Assembly (NCBI GenBank): GCA_946885755.1
Contig: CAMPHB010000115.1
Location: 1 to 5,229 of the forward strand
Source of the DNA: an uncultured Methylophaga sp.
GTDB lineage: Bacteria; Pseudomonadota; Gammaproteobacteria; Nitrosococcales; Methylophagaceae
Length of the DNA stretch: 5,229 bases
Reading direction: 5' to 3'
The number at the start of each line of letters is the position of its first letter. Position 1 is the first letter of the stretch. The translations under genes were made by a program, and so were the position numbers. The notes under the pieces were generated by a model. It worked only from the letters and a program-made list of their open reading frames with translations. It made no database searches and had not been told where the DNA came from. Positions 1 through 5,229 of the stretch are shown piece by piece.

Positions 1-3000
1 GTTTTGCCACTTCTGATCTGAATGATCTGTATCGCCGCGTGATCAATCGTAACAACCGTCTGAAACGTCTGTTGGATCTGAATGCGCCGGACATCATCGT
101 CCGTAACGAAAAACGTATGCTGCAGGAATCTGTGGATGCGTTGCTGGATAACGGTCGCCGTGGTCGTGCCATTACCGGTACCAACCGGATGCCGTTGAAA
201 TCACTTGCCGACATGATCAAGGGTAAGCAAGGTCGTTTCCGTCAAAACCTGCTGGGTAAACGGGTCGACTATTCCGGTCGTTCAGTAATCGTGGTTGGTC
301 CATATCTGAAACTGCACCAGTGCGGTCTGCCGAAAAAAATGGCTTTGGAACTGTTCAAGCCGTTTATTTACGGCAAACTGGAACGCAACGGTCTGGCAAC
401 CACCATCAAAGCGGCCAAAAAAATGGTCGAGCGTGAAGGTCCGGAAGTCTGGGATATTCTTGAAGAAGTGATCCGTGAACATCCGGTCATGCTGAACCGT
501 GCACCGACACTGCATCGTCTGGGTATCCAGGCGTTTGAACCGTTGCTGATCGAAGGTAAAGCGATCCAGCTGCATCCATTAGTGTGTGCGGCATTTAACG
601 CTGACTTTGACGGTGACCAAATGGCCGTGCACGTGCCGTTGTCACTGGAAGCACAGTTGGAAGCACGTTCTTTGATGATGGCGACCAACAATATTCTGTC
701 ACCAGCCAACGGTGAGCCAATCATTATCCCGTCGCAGGACGTGGTATTAGGTCTGTATTACATGACCCGTGCTTTGGTGAACGAAAAAGGTGAAGGTAGC
801 CGCTTTGCGGATATTACTGAATTGCGCCGTGCCTATGACAACAAAGCAGTTTCGCTGCATGCCAAAGTCACCGTGCGTTTGGATGAAACCGACATTACCA
901 AGCCAGAGCTTGAGCAAAACCGTCGGATCCGTGTTGAAACCACGGTTGGCCGGGCGATTTTATTCAGCATTGTGCCGAAAGGTCTGCCGTTCTCAGTTGT
1001 TGACCGCACCATGACCAAAAAAGCCATCGGTGATTTGATCAATACCTGTTATCGCCGGCTGGGTCTGAAAGACACCGTTATTTTTGCTGATCAGCTGATG
1101 TATTTGGGCTTTAGTCAGGCCACCCAGTCAGGCGCATCAGTAGGTGCAGATGACATGGTGATCCCGCAAGCCAAAGCAGAAATTCTGGCCAAAGCCGAAG
1201 CTGAAGTTGAAGAAATTGCCAGCCAATATGCTTCTGGTCTGGTGACCGATGGTGAACGTTACAACAAGATCATCGATATCTGGTCACGCACCAATGATCA
1301 AATTGCCAAAGCGATGATGGAAGGTATCGGTAAAGATATCGTCACCGATCGTGATGGTAATGAAGTTGAACAGCAATCGATGAACTCCATTTACATGATG
1401 GCCGATTCAGGTGCCCGGGGTAGTGCAGCGCAGATCCGTCAGCTGGCCGGTATGCGGGGTCTGATGGCCAAGCCGGATGGTTCGATCATCGAAACGCCAA
1501 TCACTGCGAACTTCCGTGAAGGTCTGGACGTACTGCAATACTTTATTTCGACGCATGGTGCGCGTAAAGGTCTGGCCGATACCGCATTGAAAACGGCGAA
1601 CTCCGGTTACCTGACCCGTCGTCTGGTTGACGTATCACAAGATCTGGTGGTCGTTGAAGAAGATTGCGGCACGGTACACGGTATCAGCATGACCCCCATC
1701 ATCGAAGGTGGTGATGTGGTTGAAGGCCTGGGCGAACGGGTATTGGGTCGCGTGGTGGCCGAAGATGTCATTAACAGTGACGGTAATGTGGTATTAACTG
1801 CCGGCACCATGATTGATGAAGCTTCGGTTACCAAGCTGGAAAAAGAAGGTATCGACGAAGTAATGGTGCGTAGTGCCATTACCTGTGAATCACGCTATGG
1901 CGTTTGTAGCGCCTGTTATGGTCGTGACCTTGGTCGTGGTCATAAGATCAATGTTGGCGAAGCGGTCGGTGTTATCGCTGCCCAGTCGATTGGTGAGCCG
2001 GGTACCCAGCTGACCATGCGGACCTTCCACATTGGTGGTGCGGCATCACGTACCGCTGCTGATAACTCTGTTGTGCTGAAATTCAAAGGCCGTATCCGTT
2101 ACTACAACATTAAGTCGGTCGAAAACAAAGCCGGTAAATTCGTGGCGGTATCGCGTTCGGGTGAATTGCACCTGATTGATGAAAATGGCCGTGAACGGGA
2201 ACGTTACAAGATCCCATACGGTGCTGAAATCACAGTGCCGGATAATGAAGCAGTCGAAGCTGGTCAGGTTGTTGCTAACTGGGATCCGCATACCCATCCG
2301 GTTGTTACCGAGGTGAAAGGTCATGTTCGTTTAAGTGATCTGGTGGAAGGTGTCACCGTTGATAAACAAGTGGATGAAGTTACCGGTCTGACCAGTTTGA
2401 TCATCCGTGAACCAAAACAACGTAGCAGTGCGGCCAAAGATATGCGGCCGATGGTTAAGTTGGTGGATGATAACGGTAACGACGTCAATATTATCGGTAC
2501 CGATATTCCGGCCCAATACTTCCTGCCGGGTGGTGCGATTGTTCGTGTCACGGATGGTATGGAAGTTGAAGTCGGTGATATCCTGGCGCGTATTCCGCAG
2601 GAAAGCAGTAAAACCCGCGACATCACCGGTGGTCTGCCACGTGTTGCCGACTTGTTTGAAGCCCGTAAGCCAAAAGATCCGGCTTTGATGGCGGAAATTA
2701 GCGGTACTATCAGCTTCGGTAAAGAAACCAAAGGCAAACAGCGCCTGATCATTACGCCGAAAGAAGGTGAGCCACATGAAGAGTTGATTCCGAAGTGGCG
2801 TCATATTTCGGTATTCGAAGGTGAGCACATCGAAAAAGGTGAAATGATTGTTGACGGTCCGGAAGATCCGCATGACATTCTGCGCCTGAAAGGTGTACTG
2901 GCTTTGACCAATTACATGGTCAGTGAAGTGCAGGAGGTTTACCGACTGCAAGGCGTTAAAATCAATGATAAGCATATCGAGGTGATTGTTCGCCAGATGC

Positions 3001-3422
3001 TGCGTAAAGTTGAAATTGATGCGGCGGGTGACAGCAAATTTCTCAAAGGCGAACAAGTTGAGTTCGACCGGGCACTGGATGCCAACGATGACCTGCGTGC
3101 CCAAAATAAAGTGGAAACTTTGTTTACTCCATTGCTGTTGGGTATTACCAAAGCATCGCTGGCCACGGAGTCGTTTATTTCAGCGGCATCGTTCCAGGAA
3201 ACTACCCGCGTACTGACGGATGCGGCCGTTACCGGTAAGAGTGATAACCAGCGTGGTCTGAAAGAAAACGTTATTGTTGGTCGCCTGATTCCGGCCGGTA
3301 CCGGTTTGGCTTACCATAAAGAGCGTCATCGCCGCCGCCATGGTGAACCTGCGCCGGTAGCAGAAGCAACGGCAGTTGACGTTGTTGAAAATAATGAGGA
3401 AGAAACCAACGAAGCTGGTTAA
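1..3422 (+). CDS. rpoC: DNA-directed RNA polymerase subunit beta' (5'-truncated by window edge)
   Basis: This is the largest catalytic subunit of the core RNA polymerase. The reading frame is open from the first complete codon at base 3 ([12 protein letters not shown]..., the lid region, about E. coli residue 260) to TAA at 3420-3422, giving 1139 residues; about 260 N-terminal residues lie outside. The GTG at 39 is an internal Val codon, not a start. Landmarks in order: the NADFDGD active-site motif at 597-617, whose three Asp (codons 603, 609, 615) hold the catalytic Mg; the bridge helix at about 1518-1635; a four-Cys zinc site (codons 1665, 1884, 1905, 1914); and the trigger loop, with Met, Arg and His codons at 2016, 2019 and 2028. 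A long insertion of the proteobacterial SI3 type lies at about 2050-2610, before the [13 protein letters not shown] segment. The C-terminus ends in an acidic, poorly conserved tail of about 25 residues. The inferred full length, about 1400 residues, is normal, and no frameshift was seen. rpoB is expected just upstream. Confidence 0.99.
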   Translation, partial: FATSDLNDLYRRVINRNNRLKRLLDLNAPDIIVRNEKRMLQESVDALLDNGRRGRAITGTNRMPLKSLADMIKGKQGRFRQNLLGKRVDYSGRSVIVVGPYLKLHQCGLPKKMALELFKPFIYGKLERNGLATTIKAAKKMVEREGPEVWDILEEVIREHPVMLNRAPTLHRLGIQAFEPLLIEGKAIQLHPLVCAAFNADFDGDQMAVHVPLSLEAQLEARSLMMATNNILSPANGEPIIIPSQDVVLGLYYMTRALVNEKGEGSRFADITELRRAYDNKAVSLHAKVTVRLDETDITKPELEQNRRIRVETTVGRAILFSIVPKGLPFSVVDRTMTKKAIGDLINTCYRRLGLKDTVIFADQLMYLGFSQATQSGASVGADDMVIPQAKAEILAKAEAEVEEIASQYASGLVTDGERYNKIIDIWSRTNDQIAKAMMEGIGKDIVTDRDGNEVEQQSMNSIYMMADSGARGSAAQIRQLAGMRGLMAKPDGSIIETPITANFREGLDVLQYFISTHGARKGLADTALKTANSGYLTRRLVDVSQDLVVVEEDCGTVHGISMTPIIEGGDVVEGLGERVLGRVVAEDVINSDGNVVLTAGTMIDEASVTKLEKEGIDEVMVRSAITCESRYGVCSACYGRDLGRGHKINVGEAVGVIAAQSIGEPGTQLTMRTFHIGGAASRTAADNSVVLKFKGRIRYYNIKSVENKAGKFVAVSRSGELHLIDENGRERERYKIPYGAEITVPDNEAVEAGQVVANWDPHTHPVVTEVKGHVRLSDLVEGVTVDKQVDEVTGLTSLIIREPKQRSSAAKDMRPMVKLVDDNGNDVNIIGTDIPAQYFLPGGAIVRVTDGMEVEVGDILARIPQESSKTRDITGGLPRVADLFEARKPKDPALMAEISGTISFGKETKGKQRLIITPKEGEPHEELIPKWRHISVFEGEHIEKGEMIVDGPEDPHDILRLKGVLALTNYMVSEVQEVYRLQGVKINDKHIEVIVRQMLRKVEIDAAGDSKFLKGEQVEFDRALDANDDLRAQNKVETLFTPLLLGITKASLATESFISAASFQETTRVLTDAAVTGKSDNQRGLKENVIVGRLIPAGTGLAYHKERHRRRHGEPAPVAEATAVDVVENNEEETNEAG

Positions 3423-3470
3423 AGGCCTTGACGGCTTTGATTGAAGCGGGGTAAAATTCCTCCTCTTTGT

Positions 3471-3500
3471 CGGGCACCTTTTATCAGGTGCCCGCTTTTT
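3471..3500 (+). terminator. Rho-independent terminator after rpoC
   Basis: A perfect 9-bp inverted repeat (CGGGCACCT at 3471-3479, AGGTGCCCG at 3486-3494) encloses a 6-base loop. It is followed by C and then five T (3496-3500). The GC-rich stem with a T run lies about 50 bases past the rpoC stop, as expected for the end of the rpoBC transcript. No matching A run precedes the stem, so it should act only on the + strand. Confidence 0.9.
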
Positions 3501-3525
3501 ACTGGAATGGCAATGCGAGAATAAT
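3498..3525 (+). promoter_or_regulatory. Candidate sigma-70 promoter for rpsL-rpsG
   Basis: A possible -35 box TTTACT (3498-3503, four of six consensus bases) is separated by 16 bases from a possible -10 box AATAAT (3520-3525, five of six). Transcription would begin near 3532, leaving a leader of about 40 bases before rpsL. The -35 box overlaps the T run of the rpoC terminator. A terminator followed by a separate ribosomal-protein unit makes a promoter here expected. The boxes themselves were picked by eye and are not certain; TAGTAT at 3525-3530 is a weaker alternative -10. Confidence 0.4.
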
Positions 3526-3557
3526 AGTATCGCAGGCTGCCACCATAAGTTATTTGT

Positions 3558-3562
3558 TAAGG
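3558..3562 (+). promoter_or_regulatory. Shine-Dalgarno site of rpsL
   Basis: TAAGG matches the 5' part of the consensus TAAGGAGGT and sits 9 bases before the ATG at 3572. It supports that ATG over an in-frame ATG at 3467, which lies upstream of the terminator. Confidence 0.75.
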
Positions 3563-3571
3563 TTGTATTTG

Positions 3572-3946
3572 ATGGCAACGATAAACCAGTTGGTTCGCAA
3601 ACCAAGATTGAAGCAAAAGAAAAAGAACAACGTTCCTGCGTTGCAGGCGTGTCCGCAGCGTCGTGGTGTCTGTACCCGTGTTTACACAACAACACCTAAA
3701 AAGCCTAACTCGGCAATGCGTAAAGTTGCTCGTGTTCGCTTAACCAACGGTTTTGAAGTTACCTCGTACATCGGTGGTGAAGGCCATAACCTGCAAGAGC
3801 ATAGTGTGGTGCTGATTCGCGGCGGTCGTGTTAAAGACTTACCGGGTGTTCGTTATCATACAGTCCGTGGTGCTTTGGATACCTCAGGTGTCTCAGCGCG
3901 TCGTCAGGGCCGTTCAAAATATGGTGCCAAACGTCCTAAAGGCTAA
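3572..3946 (+). CDS. rpsL: 30S ribosomal protein S12
   Basis: S12 sits at the decoding centre of the small ribosomal subunit and helps govern tRNA selection accuracy. The 124-residue product equals the E. coli length and aligns throughout without gaps, starting [12 protein letters not shown]. The family signature KKPNSA is at residues 43-48. Lys43, Lys88 and Pro91, positions where changes commonly give streptomycin resistance, carry the wild-type residues, so the allele looks streptomycin-sensitive. Asp89, the residue methylthiolated by RimO in E. coli (Asp88 in mature numbering), is present. The start at 3572 is fixed by family alignment and by the Shine-Dalgarno site; an in-frame upstream extension to 3467 would have to read through the terminator stem. 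It is followed 45 bases later by rpsG, as in the classic str operon. The last codons form one arm of a hairpin that includes the stop codon. Confidence 0.99.
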   Translation: MATINQLVRKPRLKQKKKNNVPALQACPQRRGVCTRVYTTTPKKPNSAMRKVARVRLTNGFEVTSYIGGEGHNLQEHSVVLIRGGRVKDLPGVRYHTVRGALDTSGVSARRQGRSKYGAKRPKG

Positions 3947-3963
3947 ATTTAGTCCGGACGTTT
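3929..3963 (+). promoter_or_regulatory. Bulged hairpin over the rpsL stop codon; candidate S7 translational operator
   Basis: An 8-bp perfect outer stem pairs 3929-3936 (AAACGTCC, coding) with 3956-3963 (GGACGTTT, non-coding). An asymmetric internal loop (TAAA at 3937-3940 against C3955) leads to an inner 5-bp stem (3941-3945 with 3950-3954, one G-U pair) closed by AATT. The rpsL TAA at 3944-3946 lies in the inner stem and loop. There is no T run after it, so it is not a terminator. In E. coli, S7 represses translation by binding a structured rpsL-rpsG intercistronic RNA; the position here is equivalent, but S7 binding is inference. Confidence 0.5.
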
Positions 3964-3979
3964 ATCCCAAGTAAAGAAT

Positions 3980-4462
<483 letters not shown>

Positions 4463-4470
4463 GTTTTCTC

Positions 4471-4506
4471 CCTTGCCCGGCTGGTTCCGGGCAAGGTTTG
4501 TTCTTT
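4471..4506 (+). terminator. Terminator-like hairpin between rpsG and fusA
   Basis: A perfect 10-bp GC-rich inverted repeat (CCTTGCCCGG at 4471-4480, CCGGGCAAGG at 4487-4496) has a 6-base loop (CTGGTT). It is followed directly by TTTGTTCTTT (4497-4506; eight T in ten). It starts 8 bases after the rpsG stop. This has the form of a rho-independent terminator or attenuator with an interrupted T run. Because fusA is normally cotranscribed with rpsG, it may be partial, or it may mark a 3' end with fusA served by another promoter. I see no convincing promoter in 4507-4535. Confidence 0.8.
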
Positions 4507-4520
4507 AACATTGTTGATCG

Positions 4521-4527
4521 TAAAGAG
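4521..4527 (+). promoter_or_regulatory. Shine-Dalgarno site deciding the GTG start of fusA
   Basis: TAAAGAG differs from consensus TAAGGAG at one base and lies 8 bases before the GTG at 4536. The TAA at 4521-4523 is also an in-frame stop, and no start codon lies between it and 4536, so the fusA frame cannot begin further upstream. Confidence 0.65.
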
Positions 4528-4535
4528 TAGCTATC

Positions 4536-5229
4536 GTGCCACGTTCTACACCTATCAATCGATACCGTAATATCGGCATCATGGCGCACATCGACGCGGG
4601 TAAAACCACGACGACTGAGCGCGTGCTGTTTTACACCGGTATTTCGCATAAGATTGGTGAAGTCCATGATGGCGCGGCCACCATGGATTGGATGGAGCAA
4701 GAGCAAGAGCGAGGTATTACCATCACCTCTGCGGCCACCACCTGCTTCTGGGCTGGTATGGATCAACAATTTCCCCAACATCGCATCAATATTATCGACA
4801 CCCCCGGGCACGTTGACTTCACTATTGAAGTTGAACGTTCACTGCGGGTACTTGATGGTGCAGTTGCTGTTTTCTGTGCGGTCGGTGGTGTTGAGCCACA
4901 ATCTGAAACCGTCTGGCGTCAAGCCAATAAATACCATGTTCCCCGTTTAGCATTTGTTAATAAGATGGACCGTCAGGGTGCCAATTTCCTGCGTGTTGTC
5001 GAACAAATCAAAAAACGTCTGGGGGCACGTCCTGTTGTTCTGCAGTTGCCGATCGGTGCCGAAGAAAATTTCGAAGGTGTTGTCGATCTGGTTCGCATGA
5101 AAGCTATCTACTGGAATCAGGATGATATGGGGGCGACTTATGACGCCCGTGACATTCCTGCCGATATGCAGTCGCAATGTCAGCAATATCATGACGAGTT
5201 GGTTGAAGCTGCCGCCGAAGCTAACGAAA
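4536..5229 (+). CDS. fusA: Elongation factor G (3'-truncated by window edge)
   Basis: EF-G is the GTPase that drives translocation of tRNA and mRNA on the ribosome and, with ribosome recycling factor, splits the post-termination ribosome. The frame is open from GTG at 4536 to the window end, giving 231 residues of an expected total of about 700. The N-terminus reads [16 protein letters not shown] and aligns with E. coli MARTTPIARYRNIGIS from the first residue. GTPase motifs seen: G1 AHIDAGKT (17-24), G2 within RGITIT (59-64), G3 DTPGH (88-92, with the catalytic His92), and G4 NKMD (142-145). G5 and domains II-V lie beyond the window. An in-frame TAA at 4521 excludes a longer protein, and the next ATG (residue 16) would remove the conserved strand leading into G1, so GTG is the start. 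It is separated from rpsG by 73 bases containing a terminator-like hairpin. tuf is the usual next gene. Confidence 0.98.
   Translation, partial: MPRSTPINRYRNIGIMAHIDAGKTTTTERVLFYTGISHKIGEVHDGAATMDWMEQEQERGITITSAATTCFWAGMDQQFPQHRINIIDTPGHVDFTIEVERSLRVLDGAVAVFCAVGGVEPQSETVWRQANKYHVPRLAFVNKMDRQGANFLRVVEQIKKRLGARPVVLQLPIGAEENFEGVVDLVRMKAIYWNQDDMGATYDARDIPADMQSQCQQYHDELVEAAAEANE

Noticed and set aside
317..325. Partial resemblance to a Pasteurellaceae DNA uptake core (AGTGCGGT)
   Set aside because: A single copy within conserved rpoC codons for His-Gln-Cys-Gly-Leu, lacking the full 9-base core; it is explained by coding.
2331..3104. 257-codon open frame on the - strand inside rpoC
   Set aside because: It is wholly antisense to strongly conserved rpoC sequence. 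Its composition (rich in Phe, Asn, Thr, Gln) is what reverse-reading of biased rpoC codons produces, and it resembles no family I know. Long antisense frames are common in such genes.
3421..3447. Small hairpins directly after the rpoC stop (3421-3427 with 3433-3438, one bulged G; or GCTT/AAGC at 3434-3447)
   Set aside because: Stems are short, imperfect and mutually exclusive, with no T run. The strong terminator 30 bases later explains the transcript end better.
3467..3571. 35-codon N-terminal extension of rpsL from an upstream in-frame ATG
   Set aside because: It would read through the rpoC terminator and the candidate promoter, has no family support, and the downstream ATG has a Shine-Dalgarno site and gives the exact S12 length.
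3180..3695. 171-codon open frame on the - strand across the rpoC-rpsL junction
   Set aside because: It runs antisense through the rpoC 3' end, the terminator and the rpsL 5' end. It has no recognisable domain and I noted no ribosome-binding site.
3952..3959. 8-base palindrome GTCCGGAC between rpsL and rpsG, as a possible operator
   Set aside because: It has no spacer and no second copy. Its bases are better explained as parts of the stems of the hairpin over the rpsL stop.
4654..4950. 98-codon + strand frame inside fusA
   Set aside because: It is an alternative frame of the EF-G GTPase domain; the fusA frame itself is open and carries all the expected motifs.

Overview
The window is a contiguous piece of the core transcription/translation supercluster of a gammaproteobacterium. 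All genes are on the + strand, in the order rpoC (5' end missing) - rpsL - rpsG - fusA (3' end missing). The proteins are recalled to be close to the E. coli orthologues: the RNA polymerase beta' subunit with the large trigger-loop insertion typical of proteobacteria, ribosomal proteins S12 and S7, and elongation factor G. In E. coli, rpoBC and the str operon (rpsL-rpsG-fusA-tufA) lie far apart. Here rpoC runs directly into rpsL, an arrangement known from many non-enteric gammaproteobacteria and from betaproteobacteria. The RpoC sequence looks gammaproteobacterial, but I cannot name a family or genus. Base composition is moderate, with heavy use of GGT and CGT codons, as in highly expressed genes.

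Layout: bases 1-3422 carry the C-terminal four-fifths of rpoC, starting near E. coli residue 260 and including the active-site Asp triad, bridge helix, trigger loop and second zinc site. A 149-base gap (3423-3571) holds a strong rho-independent terminator and, immediately after it, a plausible promoter and a Shine-Dalgarno site for rpsL. rpsL (3572-3946) and rpsG (3992-4462) are full length and separated by 45 bases. A bulged hairpin straddles the rpsL stop codon there and is a candidate regulatory element, possibly the S7 translational operator. A 73-base gap (4463-4535) follows rpsG and contains a perfect 10-bp terminator-like hairpin, after which fusA begins with a GTG codon and runs off the end of the window.

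Together the genes supply RNA polymerase and the decoding/translocation machinery, normally co-regulated with growth rate. The coding content is ordinary and I found no mobile element, CRISPR array, RNA gene or undescribed system. The interest lies in the three RNA structures between genes, which divide the cluster into possible transcription and translation units: rpoC | rpsL-rpsG | fusA.
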